A stretch of DNA of 64,000 nucleotides, taken from Paracentrotus lividus (Eukaryota > Echinodermata > Echinoidea > Camarodonta > Echinidae). The position numbers and the translations under genes were made by a program. The stretch's first letter is position 1, and the number at the start of each line of letters is the position of its first letter. Shown here piece after piece: positions 1 to 11,336 of the stretch. The stretch covers positions 48,675,403 through 48,739,402 of the forward strand of contig CALNVZ010003426.1 in assembly GCA_940671915.1 (NCBI GenBank), in the 5' to 3' direction. The notes under the pieces were generated by a model. That model saw nothing but the letters and a program-made list of their open reading frames with translations. It did not search any database and was not told the origin of the DNA.

Positions 1-311
1 GGTTATAGTGAATAAGGTGAACAAGCATTTAAGTAATTGTTGTAGATAAGTTCTGTTATACTTTCTTTATTGCTGTATGTGAGGAAGAGTTTGGATTTTT
101 TTTTCATTTTAAAATCATTATGATGTAAGCAAGACCTCTTAGAGGACAGCTTGTTGTTGAGGTGAAATAGGCTATTCCTATGAATAAATAAATGAATAGA
201 TAAATTAATTCATAATATAAATGAATGAATAAAGATATGGATAAATACAAGAATGAATAAAAGAATAGGTAGATAAATGATTAAATGACCGTGTTTATTC
301 TTACTTAACAG
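1..311 (+). other. Intron of the SLC1A-like gene (3' part)
   Basis: AT-rich intron sequence that ends in an AG acceptor at 310-311. Positions about 180-290 are a degenerate GAATAAAT/GATAAAT-type short repeat. No coding potential seen. Confidence 0.7.
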
Positions 312-411
312 GGATCGTTGTCGTACATCAATCAACGTTGTTGGTGATTCTTACGGAGCAGCCATAGTCTATCATCTTTCTAAGAAAGAGCTTGATGCTG
401 TCGATAGAGAG
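312..411 (+). CDS. SLC1A-family glutamate transporter, penultimate coding exon (EAAT2-like)
   Basis: This exon encodes the end of the conserved transport core of a sodium-dependent excitatory amino-acid transporter (SLC1A family), a plasma-membrane protein that takes up glutamate or aspartate with sodium. The exon starts with the last base of a split codon, then reads [20 protein letters not shown] and [13 protein letters not shown]. The DR-x-RT-S-x-NVVGDS-x-GA-x-IVYHLSK pattern is the hallmark of the last membrane helix of EAATs and is closest, from memory, to EAAT2/GLT-1. The acceptor AG is at 310-311 and the donor GTAACA starts at 412, so the exon is 100 bp. The rest of the gene lies upstream, outside the window. 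The exact paralogue is not certain. Confidence 0.9.
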
Positions 412-841
412 GTAACACCCCCCCCCACTTTCCTAAAAACATGATTTTGAGAATATTGTGTCAGAGCGTGTGCCATAATCTCTTTGTTTTTCTCTCTGCA
501 TTTGCCAAGAAACCAACACTAATTGGATTATTTTTTTATTCAAAGTCATACATTTCGAATGGTGACATTTAAGGCCAGATCTAGAAGTAAATAATTATTC
601 ATTGATACATGTCTGTCAAAACTTAACCAACCAAGGTATCATCAGAAAGTAGACCAAAATATATTAAATTTTTTTTTTTTTTTTTTTGTCATTTACCTAC
701 TATTGCACTTTCAATTGAATTTATACCTTCTTTATGCTTTGTAATATATATATATATTTATTAATAATTTGTGAAGAACATTATTTGTACATGTACATCT
801 GTCTTTAACCTGTGACCTTTGACATTTGATGACCCTTGCAG
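412..841 (+). other. Intron between the last two SLC1A-like coding exons
   Basis: A 430-bp intron with GT donor at 412 and AG acceptor at 840-841. It holds a C run near 418, a T run near 668-687 and an alternating TA stretch near 747-758. No other feature seen. Confidence 0.75.
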
Positions 842-967
842 GAAGCAGAGCTTGAACTGGAAGGTGGGAAAGATTGCACCGCCAACGGCAAACCAGAGAT
901 GAGAGACGGTACCGTTGTCGCTGACATCGAGAAGAAAGATGGCGACAATTGGGAGTCTGGGTTCTAG
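842..967 (+). CDS. SLC1A-like transporter, terminal coding exon (cytoplasmic tail)
   Basis: Terminal coding exon in phase 0 with the previous one: 41 codons then TAG at 965-967. It encodes the cytoplasmic C-terminal tail beginning EAELELEGGKD and ending NWESGF. The tail is hydrophilic, with 12 acidic residues of 41, and has no membrane segment. C-terminal tails are the variable part of EAATs, used in known members for trafficking and scaffold contacts. This one does not end in the ETxM type of tail I recall for mammalian EAAT1, so its partners cannot be inferred. Acceptor AG is at 840-841. Confidence 0.85.
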   Translation, partial: EAELELEGGKDCTANGKPEMRDGTVVADIEKKDGDNWESGF

Positions 968-2880
968 ATGACGTCCCTCTCTGTACAAGCCATATACCTT
1001 CTACCACTGTGTATTGTTATACTGGCAGTTTTTGTGTACATTTGTATTTTTTCTGTTTTCTTTCTTTTTTATATATATATTATATATATCTAAAGATATA
1101 TATGAATATGTATATATATATATTTTTGGCAAGTGTATGAGGAATAGATGGAATTTGTTGTCAGCGTTGTCCTGAGCAGGCACCTCGTTAAATAAAGGAG
1201 TGGGCAAACCATACCGAGATCCCCAGATGCAAGAAACTGAAACAACGATGACATGCTGTAAACCTGCACATTATCATAGAGGCCAGGGGACCCATGTTGC
1301 ATTGTGGGTATACCTGTCGGTACCGAGCGCAGAGAAGAGTTGTTTTGTTTCATCATTTTGGAATAGACTTCAATCTGAAGTTATAAGACGACTAACCTTG
1401 AATGCTCAAGCAAGGTAGAGTGGAATATGGCATTTCCGCTTAGGTTTGGACAGGAGTAAACTTGTAAAGTGGACTGACAATTGATTCAACTATTAGAGAA
1501 AATCAGTATTGAGGGAAAAGGAACTACATGTATTGTCAAGTTTATATATGAATACTTACGTATACCCTAAGAGATTTTCCCTATCAATGAGCTAGTATTA
1601 TATAGTTTTTCTTTGAGATTTAATTTACCATTTCGTGGTCAATTCTTCAGCAGTAGTTTGTAGACATTCTAAAAGACTCTAATAAATCATTTTCTTTCAG
1701 TTAACTTCTTGTAAATTATTGAAAAAGGGGATTATGGTAATGTACTGTAACCCAGTGCCATTTATAAGTTATTACAACAGAAAGGTAGTTCTATAAAATT
1801 GTAATCTATTCCCATCTATATCACAGGCCATAAAATTATGAGATTGTCGATGAAAATGTATAATTAAAGACCAATCTCTGAAACAAACAAAGATATTTTG
1901 CGTAAGCCGATTTCTGACTTAGATGTACTAGTAGTTTATCTTGGCAAAAAAGCAAATGTGAAGAAGAAATAGAAAATTCGTTACTTGATAATCAAATCTA
2001 GATGATTTCAAAATAACAAACATATATCTGAATACACATACTTCCTCCTTACAAGTATAGCTGGCAGAAATGCCCATTTTCAGTTATAACAGATGTGTAT
2101 GCAGAACTGGGGAGGGGGTTTACATAAAAAGATATACAACTCACATGGCTATGTTCATCAAAAAGAAATAAATAATAAAAAATGTCTGTGACACAACTCA
2201 AGAAATAAATGAGTCCTTTTCTTTCAAATCCATCTATTTTTTAATTTTGCAATCTGCAGGAAGAAATGATAGCACAAAGCAAATTTTATTGACTTACCAG
2301 ACTAAAAGGGGGTAATAAATCCCATTTATAATGAATTCTCTTTTTCTCGTCAACCAGTTAAGTACATAGTCTAATTCTTCATTGTATTTACTCTTGTATC
2401 ATATGCATATTGTGGTACAGAATGATAGTTTTGTACATTTTGTGTAAAATACATGTACAACCTTGATACAGGGTATTTTACGAATGTGCAGAAGATTATG
2501 TTCATGAATAAGGTTCTTTTGTTCTACCCTTGTCATGAAAGAATTTGTATAGTGATATTACTTGCAACTTCATATGATTATCTTCCCTAACAATAACAAG
2601 TCGAGGAATATAATGATGAGATATTTCCAAAGCATTACCAACCATATAGTATTCTAATTTTGGAATATTACAGAATTAAATTATGCTGGAATATTAATTA
2701 TTCATTTGACAGCATGTCCAATCATGACAACAAATTTTGTTTGAACTCATAGTATGACTGAAATTAAAATTACAAAGAATGCAGTCATGTTGGCACTTTC
2801 TTTGCATAAGGGTCACTCCGTTTTTGGTAGCTCAGAGACATGACCAAATTCCATTCATAGCACAGTCTATCTTCTGTAAG
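968..2880 (+). other. 3' UTR and downstream flank of the SLC1A-like gene
   Basis: AT-rich sequence after the stop codon. The first canonical poly(A) signal is at 1191-1196, which would give a 3' UTR of about 240 nt. Further AATAAA-like hexamers occur downstream (for example near 1681), so the UTR could be much longer. Short reading frames here look random. Confidence 0.5.
1191..1196 (+). other. Candidate poly(A) signal AATAAA
   Basis: First canonical hexamer after the SLC1A-like stop codon at 965-967. It is plausible by position only; no clear GT-rich downstream element was confirmed. Confidence 0.4.
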
Positions 2881-2884
2881 TTGT

Positions 2885-3590
2885 TCTTTGTAAATGCAAT
2901 CATCTTTGACTGTTTTGCTGCATTTTGTACATGGAAATGCAATCATATATTATCCTGATTGTTTGCAGTGCTTGATGCAACTTTGAACTGCCCTCTGTAC
3001 ATATATAGAATGCAATCATGTTATCACGTAACATCATGCTATTGCGCCATAGAATACGATCAAATGCGCCTTGTGCATGAAATGGCATTGATGATGCAAC
3101 TCAGAGCAGAAAATAATGCTATCATCTAGATTGCATTCACTGCTTGATCCAAGTTTGATATGTTGCTTTCTGAGAATATGAAGCTCATGGAATACAATCA
3201 TCCTCCTTGAATGCATTTATGTTAACTGAGCCAGTACATGTCAGAAATGCAATCATGTGTTACTCCACAAATGCATTCATATTGAGTGATTTGGTGCATT
3301 TTAATTCAACATCTTTAATGCTCAGAGAATGTAATCATGTGTGAGTCTACACATGCATTCATATTGACTGAGTTGGTGTATTGTAATTCAGCAGCTCTGA
3401 TTCTCAAAGAATGCATTCATGTGTGAGTCTACAAATGCATTCATATTGACTGAGTTGGTGCATAGTAATTCACCAGTTCAAGCAATCATGTGTTACTCGA
3501 TAAATGCATTCTTATTGGCTGAATGGATGCTTTTAACTCAGTAGTGTTAATGCTCAATGAATGCAATTCTGAGTTGCATTCTTTTCACAA
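2885..3590 (+). repeat. Diverged tandem repeat rich in AATGCAATCATG / ATGCATTCAT
   Basis: The words AATGCAATCAT and ATGCATTCAT recur many times. From about 3240 the unit is close to 90-100 bp, with shared words GTGTGAGTCTAC, TATTGACTGAGTTGGTGCAT and TAATTCA. Earlier copies (2893, 2936, 3009) are spaced about 40-75 bp and more diverged. The motifs are near-complementary to each other, so transcripts could form local hairpins. Whether this is inside the SLC1A-like 3' UTR is not known. Confidence 0.7.
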
Positions 3591-6500
3591 AATAACTTTC
3601 ATTCTTTTGCCATCAGAATAATAAGTATTTGATAATTCTGCAGATGCCCTCTCTATTAATTTATACATTTTTATAAAGGTCATAAACCAAAAGAAAAAAG
3701 TTATCACTCTCTTTTATGAGAGAAAGTGATTGTATAATTGTACAGAATATAACCTCATTGTGTGACTGTTTAACTCCCTTCCATTATATATGTACAATTA
3801 TATATTTGGTATACCAATTTGTATTTTTGCACTTGTAATTTTTTTGTGATATATTGACAATGGGATATTTGTACTGTCTGTCAAATGAGTGAACATGTGG
3901 GATAATGTGAATGAATTGGTCATTGTCTTGTGTTAGGGTTTTGAAGATTATAAGGAGCAACAAAAAAAAGAAAAAAGAAAATGTAGATTTTTATTTTGAT
4001 GGTCTACAGATGTGGGCTGTACATATTGTGCTATCTTTTGTATGTTTCATAAGGAATTATTATATTCATAAAGAATTATTATGTCTCTCAATTTTAAAGA
4101 AGCAGCACAATATGATACAAGTGAATATGTGGAAATTGGTTCTTATCTTTATTGATAAACCATGGCTTCGAAGAGAGAAAATATTTTCAAATACAAAAAT
4201 GTTTTTTAAAAATTTCATTAGCTTTCTTTCTGGTCAGATATAATCTTTTGAGTTTTTGAATTTCATTATATTTATATTTTTACATTATTCTTTCTAACTA
4301 ATTTCACATTTAAAGACTTTTCTGAACATCATTTTCTTGTAAACTTCTCACACTTAAGAACTTATGGAAGTTCTAAATATGATAATGTAAGATTAATATA
4401 GTGCTCCTTTGTACTAGTGTATGTTACATAACTGTATTCCTTTTCATATTTACATATTTTGACCAATACAAATGTGATGTTTTGTTTTTATGGCTGAAAA
4501 GAAAAATAATCAGATGTAAATACAACCTTTGAAGGAACGATGTGAGAGTTCTGTGCTCTACTGTCTTTTGAGAGTCAAAAGGTCTCTAATTTACACTTTA
4601 ACTGCAGTTACAACCTTTTGAATCTCAAGATACGATATGGCTCAGAAAAGAGGTATGGATGAAGTATTTTGGTTGAGCATTTTTTTTTTTCATTTTAGAA
4701 AAATATGAAACTGCATTCTGAAAATTATTTCTATTTTTTGCAAAAGAAGGCGGACTTTTGGTTGTTTGTATAGTAAATCACCACTTATATTGTAAATGTC
4801 TTTATATTGTGATAAATGATGATGTAGTAGACAAAAGACATGTTGTATATTGTATGTATAAATATATTTACTCTTTTAGGATACATATACACAAATATTT
4901 ACTCATATTTTTGTAAATATAAGTATGTAACGTAAGTTTGAGCATTAAGTGTCATTGTAATATTTTCTACCACTGGTTTGTTATTGAGGAAATTATGGTG
5001 TTGTGCTATTTTTTCCAAAATGATAAAAAAAATCCATCCATTATTATAATTGATAGCAAATAGATTAATATGATAGTTGCGATCAGTCGTGTTAACCAAG
5101 CTTTGAAGATAATTTCAATTTCTAGTACTGAGGAAGAGTCATTTTCATATTGAATGAATTGATAGTTTTACTGATGTTTAGAGATGCAAAGAAATGGCAG
5201 GCATCAGATAACTTTTTGTAGAAAATGTTTAATACATATAGCTAATTAAAGAGACAAATTATGTAAAGAAATTGAGTTAGTAGTCCCAATAAATTTGCTC
5301 AACATAAGGTTTTTTCTATGAACTTTAATAATGATGATATCCAATAAAGTTTCATGAATTTATTTGTTTTCCTGAATCAAACAAAGAATCCAAAATATAT
5401 TTCAGATACAAAGCAAACACAATTCTATTATCAAAGCTCAAGATATGTTTTAGGTTACAGGTAAGATTTTTAAGAAATGTTTGATATCATTCATACATTT
5501 TATTTTTCATCAAATTATCAGATACTAGAATTCATAACTCGTTCATACATGTGAATACTGTGAAGTCAAGAAATATGAAATACATCATTTTTAATAGGCT
5601 GAAAGCTTTATTCACTACCAAAAAGTTAAGTGAATCTTTACATATTGTACTAACATTTCAAAGGCTGAAATTCAAATGTACATCTACATAACATTTTGAA
5701 ATATATATACAGTTGCAGGCATAATGATGTCCTGAAAAAATGGAGAAAGTTAATGGGGATCCTAACAGTCAGATTATCACATTTTATATTCTCAAATTAA
5801 CTTGTTGAATACCAATAAGGCTGACACAGACCAGTTGGTTCCAGTCGATAATGGGTTCATCTTTTTATATTATATTTTTACTAATTTTTATTGCTATACA
5901 ATTTATTCTCTGCCCTAATAATTGGTCTTTCTATTGTTATCTGACCATTTTAATATTTTCTTTGAATAGAAGAATGCAGCAGGAGTGATTAGCACAATAT
6001 CATATACTGGAATTAACTTTTTATGAATTTCAGATTTGGTTTTGGGCTTGGTTTCTTATTCTTCAGAATACATGTTGGTAAATTAATCGATTTGTTCAAC
6101 ATGTAGCTTATCATGAATATTCATGAATCAGTCTCCTCAAATCATTTATGAATCAAGGAATCTTTTTAATACATTTTTACGTTTTTCCTTTTGATGGATA
6201 TCCATGAATATTTTTCAATCTATGGTTGAAAGTAACACAGGATAACAATGGTGATAATTTAAATATAATTCTTCGATGAATAATGTCGTAAACGTTGTTT
6301 ATTAGAGACCGTTATGGTACCTCTCATCAGCAAACCGTCTATTATTAAAGTAGATTGAAATGTTTAATGGTATTTGATTGTATACCCATACATACACATT
6401 TGATATTCATATAATGATTGGAGTAATATAAACACTGTGAATGGATGGTTGTAATTACTGTTGTGGTTATTCGGTTTGTGTTTTCTTACCCTCTTTCACA

Positions 6501-6708
6501 CGCAAATAATATGGGCATGTATCTTGTATTTTCATTATAGCAATAAAGATAAAATGAGTTCCTATACACAATATCCTGTGTTAAGAAAACCAAATGCATT
6601 GTGTAAACGTTTATTTTTTCTCCCCTCCCCCCGCCCCCCCCCCACCCCGACCTCTCTCCAGTTGTATGAATCAGATGTATTAGTATAATTGTGTGTCCCT
6701 TCAATATA
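3591..6708. other. AT-rich stretch without recognisable gene
   Basis: About 3.1 kb of AT-rich sequence. The only reading frames are short and composition-driven. A C-rich run sits near 6621-6655. Nothing else recognised. Confidence 0.6.
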
Positions 6709-8713
6709 CAGTGGTGGCCAAATTACTAAAACACCTGAATCCTACACAAAAGTACTATGGGATTTATCAAATGCCTAGTTCATTTGCCGAAATCAGATTA
6801 AAGATATCTTTGTTTTACCATGAGCTTTCATGACTTTTTAGAGCATAAGGTCTTACGTATATGTTGATACCAAATTTATATAAACCCCTCAAAAATGTCT
6901 TGCAATTCAACTTGAGCCCTCATATCTTTTTATTTGATTGTTTACTGATGGTTAAATTGATATCATTGGAAAGTTGATTTATTCCTTGTCACATTGATAC
7001 CCCAATTGTGGTGATAGTGTATGTTATGCATTGAATGCACAGTACTCGCAAACTCGAATGAAAGTCAGAAAAGGAAAGTTGCCAAAATGAATGGCTATTG
7101 CTTACATGAGTTCTTAACTGTATAAAAGGTTTTGTGTTTCTTTGTGTTTGTTTGTATTGTGCGTTAGGTGCTCAATCACATGTTGGATACTCTTGGTTGA
7201 ATGTCAAATAATGTTTATAGTAATTTAAGTAGTATTGTTCTTAATTTGTTTGTAAAAAGAACTGTTTAATAACCAGCGCAGTAGGTTTGAGCATTACTTG
7301 TGTATTGGTTACATACAGGTTATTGCATGTTTCCAGCGCAAACAAATTCGCTACTCATCTCTTTTATTCATCCATACTCCAACAAACAAAGCAAGCAGTA
7401 TCAAAAACAAACTTCTTTTTTTTGTCCATTTCAGTCACACAATCGTTCCTCTGTTCATTGAACCGTATATTTCTCAACATTGAAAGCGCGCCATCTACGT
7501 GAGTTATGTCAAACCGACTACTCGATGAAAAATAACATCTGGGCCAAGCAAAAAGATGGCAAGGCACCATCTTCGTTCCAAACAATAAGTGAAAACATTT
7601 GAGAATAATGCATGACCCAGTTTAATGAATACTCAATAGAGAAACTCTGCTCATTCAACAGATAGCCATCTTGCAACTTATCCCTTCTGACTTTGATTTG
7701 TGATTCGGGAATACTGTGTCATTCAAGATGCACAACCTACAAATTGGGGTATCAGTGTAAAGAGGAAATAAAGTGATAACTTTCCAATTCGGTATAAAAA
7801 TTAATGAATTATAGACATATATACAAGATAACTTAGCGACTCAATAGGTTGAATGCAAGACATGTTTTTTGAAGGCGTTTAGTTATCCACCATCTGGTAA
7901 TGCGCAAAGCATTAAAAATAGTTGCGCTATGCGCTTTGGTTTCCCCATGACATTGTGTATTAAACATGTAGTCCAAATGCAAAAAAAGTAAAATGCCCAT
8001 TACATATGCCGATTGCTCAAAAAGTATTTGAGGTAGAAGTATGAAACCTAGTAGGCTTATTCATTCTTATATACCTCAAATACATTCTAAGTTTCAGCAA
8101 ATTTGGTGAAATGGGGAGGGTGGATTCGCCCCCACCCTTGGTAGTGAGATGACCAAAATAACCATGCCCATTGAAGGTTAAGACTATTTTTAAAAATTTA
8201 ATGAGGAAACTCCTTGTAAATGTATATTTTTACAAAGGAAATTTTGTGAGCAATTCAAATATGTTGAAATATTAAGGGTCATAGGGACAATGGACTTAAA
8301 TAGGGGCACTGAATTAAAAATTTGGGGCCCTCCCAAAATAATTTGAAAATCCCGAAATAAGATGTAACTATTTCACCCTGTGTTGTTATGAATGCCATTT
8401 TTGACATCCTCAGGAAATTTCCTTCCAGAATATATATACTTTTGTAGGGAGAGGCTCAAAATGTTTTAACGTTATGACACTTTGATCCAGAAAGGGCCAA
8501 GATTTTTAAATTTTTCAATTGGTGGTGTAACATAAAAAGGGGCGACTTGGGGGCGAGTTCCCAACGCACGTCTTTGTTATTTTGTTTTTAAAGCATGATG
8601 ATGATTTTCGGAGACATTCCAACCATTTTATAGGTATTTAAATGGTCAACTGAATGAAAATTATTAAAATCATTTAAATATGCTTGGTGTTCTAATAATT
8701 TTGGCCACCACTG
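6709..8713. mobile_element. Non-autonomous Tc1/mariner-type element with foldback arms
   Basis: Both ends carry a 27-28 bp terminal inverted repeat: CAGTGGTGGCCAAA then TTACTAAAACACC at 6709-6735, and its near-perfect complement at 8686-8713. Both ends are flanked by TA (6707-6708 and 8714-8715), the usual target duplication of Tc1/mariner elements. Inside, about 6886-7110 and 7651-7876 are a second, diverged inverted repeat, giving a foldback structure. The right arm is about 650 bp longer than the left, which suggests an internal insertion between about 7880 and 8600. No transposase-like frame was found, so mobility would need a transposase from elsewhere. Confidence 0.85.
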
Positions 8714-8734
8714 TATATGTTGTACTTTTGCGGA

Positions 8735-8800
8735 TCTAGGCAGGGGCACAGGGGACGCCCCCCCCCCCCCATGTACAAATCCTGGATTCACCATAGAGTA
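8735..8800. mobile_element. Fragment of GGATCC-type short repeat
   Basis: Carries GCGGATCTAGGCAGGGGC, a 13-C run and AATCCTGG. This is the terminal vocabulary of the CAGTGGCGGATCCAGG-type MITEs seen elsewhere in the window. Too short to define ends. Confidence 0.4.
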
Positions 8801-9024
8801 ATAATTGGAGGGTTTTATGGAGATGTGTTTTAGTTTTGTGGGTCCATGCAACGAGAAGTAGGTTTTTGAAAGTTTGTACTGGCTACAGTTTCTGGGAGAA
8901 ATCCAGTCTATTGACTGATTTTAAAAAATATCCAATAAGCCTGTATGCTGCTGTTAGAATTTCCTGGTATATCCTCTTCTGCTTCTAAATGATTTTGGCT
9001 TGTATATAGTAGACCCTGAAGTTG

Positions 9025-9713
9025 GGGTGGTATCTCACTTCGCGGAAACTACTTTGAAACTACTTTGAGACGGATTTGGGACTACTTTGAGACGGTTTTT
9101 AAAAATTGTTTCGAAGACGTCGCGGAGACGTCTCCGCGACGTTTTATGAGTTTCGGAAACTACTTTTAGAGCAGTTCTTTAAAGATGTACGTTCCCCATA
9201 GTGTAGAGGGAGTTCAAAAATACGTACGCGGTACACGAACTATGGCAAGCTGCCCATTCATACCAACGATGTGCGACTCTTACGCAGTGTCCAAAGAACG
9301 AAAGCTAGAACACCCGAACGATTGCCGAGTCATGAGCCAATTTCTTATCGGCAATGATTCGCGTGCAAGCGAGAAGGTGATTACTAGATCCGAACACCGA
9401 ACACTGCAATGTATTCGCCCAGGTATTAACTCATGCACTGATCCAGTGCTTTATACACACAAACAGTATATCCACACAACATGTGTGTATCGCGAATCGC
9501 TCTCACAGCGCGATCGCGATTGGCTGGCATATAACCGTAGCAAATTTAGTCATGCTCTAAGCTTCGTGAACAATATGGCTGCGACCACACATAGCGCATC
9601 TTGATTTCTCGTTTTAGTTTAGCGATGCTCGTGAATGACCACCTTTAAAACTGCTTTTGAGACAGTTTTTGAAAATTGTCGCGGAGTCGTCTCGCGAAGT
9701 TGAGATACCACCC
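9025..9713. mobile_element. TIR element of the GAGACGTCTC family, copy A
   Basis: The ends match as an inverted repeat: GGGTGGTATCTCACTTCGCG at 9025 and the complement of CGCGAAGTTGAGATACCACC ending at 9713. Subterminal sequence repeats the words ACTACTTTGAGACGG and GAGACGTCTCCGCGAC. The middle contains an open frame of 139 codons (9185-9604) with no recognisable family. Two related copies are at 38056-38924 and 59756-59987. No clear target duplication was found. Confidence 0.75.
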
Positions 9714-9724
9714 TAAGCTTTGAA

Positions 9725-9833
9725 GATTTGGGTCACGAAATTGGCGAAACAAATCGTAAAATGTGCGCCAGAAATCGCAATTTATGCGATCCAGGTCGTA
9801 AACTTTTCATGTTTGGCCAATGTGACCCAAATC
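9725..9833. repeat. Short imperfect hairpin element
   Basis: GATTTGGGTCAC at 9725 is the exact complement of GTGACCCAAATC ending at 9833. The inside is also partly self-complementary (words around AAATCGCAATTTATGCGAT). A 109-bp palindromic unit, probably a small MITE. Confidence 0.55.
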
Positions 9834-10212
9834 GCGCATTTCTTTGACTCGGCCGCAAAATAATGTCGCCATCGAAAGCATACATATACTATATGTAATA
9901 ATCGTCAGAGGAAGATTTGGCCAAGAGAACATGATAATATAATAGGGATTTTGTAGTGAAAAGAAAAAGAGCTTGGAAAAGAAGGACGGGGGCCGGAGAG
10001 AAAAATGAGAGAGTGAAAAAAAAAATTCAAAGTAAATGAATGACGAGAAAAGAAGATGACGGGACAAAGAATGAAAGAAGGGAAGAGAAGTTTAATGCTA
10101 ATCTTTATATTTAACAATAAAATATAAGAGTGCGTCCGAAAACTATTTTTAACTTTAAAGCATTCGATTTCTATACTTCCCTGCTGGAACGGAAGTGTGA
10201 ATAGGGCGAAAG
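9834..10212. other. Gene-free spacer
   Basis: A/G-rich on the plus strand around 9950-10090. The long minus-strand frame across it and the neighbouring A/G run codes only for low-complexity Phe/Ser/Leu. Nothing else seen. Confidence 0.5.
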
Positions 10213-11336
10213 CAGGGGCGTATCCAGGGGGGCGCAACAGGCGCGCGCCCCCCCCTATTGGCCGACTAAAAAAAAAAAAAAAAAAAAAGGAGGAGAAAAA
10301 GGGAGAAAGAAGGAAAAGGGAAAGAAAAGAAGAAAAAGAAGAAAAGAGAAGGAATAAGGCTCGATGCTTGTACAATTTTCGCCCAACTTTATTCAATAAA
10401 AGCCGAAATAGGCTTTATTTGGTTCTAAACGACCATAACTAAGGCCTTTAATGTGGGGGAGGGCCCACGAGGCCGACTTTTCTCATATTGTATTTTGCAA
10501 TAATGCTCAAACGCCCTTTTTTAAGAAAAAGAAATACATTAGTGACGAAAAGTAAAAATATTTAAAACTAAAGTTTCAAAATTTCACAAAGAAAGAGGCT
10601 CTTGGACCCTCTGCCTCCTGGGCCCTCGGCCTCCTGGGAAACATAGTTGGCCTCATGGGTTTATTAGAAAGTACCCCTTATTTAATTCAAAATACTTTTG
10701 AACCCCAAATTTTTGGCTCGCGCTTCGCGCTCGCTGATGCCAAATCAAATGCACAATAATAACTCTAAATTTTACCTTTAAAAAATTCTAAACCCCAAAT
10801 TTTCGGCTCGCGCTTCGCGCTCGCTGACACCAAATCAAATGCACAATAATAGTTCTAAATTTACCTTAAAAAATTTTTAAACCCCAAATTTTCGGCTCGC
10901 GCTTCGCGCTCGCTGATACCAAATCATAATGCACAAATAATAACTCCAATTTTTACCTTTAAAATTTTTCAGCTCGCGCTTCCGCTCGCGGATACTAAAT
11001 TGGGTCTATTTATACACAATAATCTACCATTTTCTAGTACTAGAAAATGCCCCTTTATTTTATTTCATATAAATTTTAAAAACCTCAACATTTTCGACTC
11101 TCGTTTCGCGCTCGCAGATTCCAATTCAAGAAGGGTATATAATGCACACATAAATAGGTTTCTACACAACATACATTGTCTTAGGGTATAGAAACTATGT
11201 AACTTTTGTGATAATTGAAAAAAAAGTTGAATTTCTGTACAATATGAATTAGAAGAACCCCTCCCCCTTCCCCTGACGGCGATTAAAATTTCCTTGCGCC
11301 CCCCCCCCCTATTGGGAAATCCTGGATACGCCCCTG
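10213..11336. mobile_element. 1.1 kb TIR element with 5-bp target duplication
   Basis: Starts CAGGGGCGTATCCAGG at 10213 and ends with the complement CCTGGATACGCCCCTG at 11336. The next internal blocks also mirror each other: a C run followed by CTATTGG near 10245 on one side and near 11310 on the other. GAAAG flanks both ends (10208-10212 and 11337-11341), which fits a 5-bp target site duplication. Contents are an A20-type run with an A/G-rich stretch at 10268-10350, then four GC-cored tandem repeats. No transposase was recognised, so this looks non-autonomous. Confidence 0.8.
10700..11125. repeat. 90-bp tandem repeats with core CTCGCGCTTCGCGCTCGC
   Basis: The core GGCTCGCGCTTCGCGCTCGC occurs at about 10717, 10807 and 10897, with degenerate forms near 10972 and 11098. 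Between cores is AT-rich sequence (AACCCCAAATTTT before, ACCAAATCAAATGCACAATAAT after). The core is nearly self-complementary. The same core reappears at 21.3-22.2 kb. Confidence 0.8.

Noticed and set aside
2885-3590. CRISPR-like array from regularly spaced words
   Set aside because: Spacers are themselves repeated and the repeats diverge; the genome is clearly eukaryotic. It is a tandem repeat.
7287-7585. Frames inside the Tc1/mariner-type element as a possible transposase
   Set aside because: None shows helix-turn-helix or D-D-E/D features, and all are below 75 codons.
9185-9604. 139-codon open frame inside TIR element copy A
   Set aside because: No recognisable domain and no relation to known transposases. 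The two sister copies have unrelated middles, so coding function is unsupported.
9905-10442. 163-codon minus-strand frame and 81-codon plus-strand frame
   Set aside because: Both are dominated by A/G- or T/C-rich low complexity and cross a transposon boundary at 10213.
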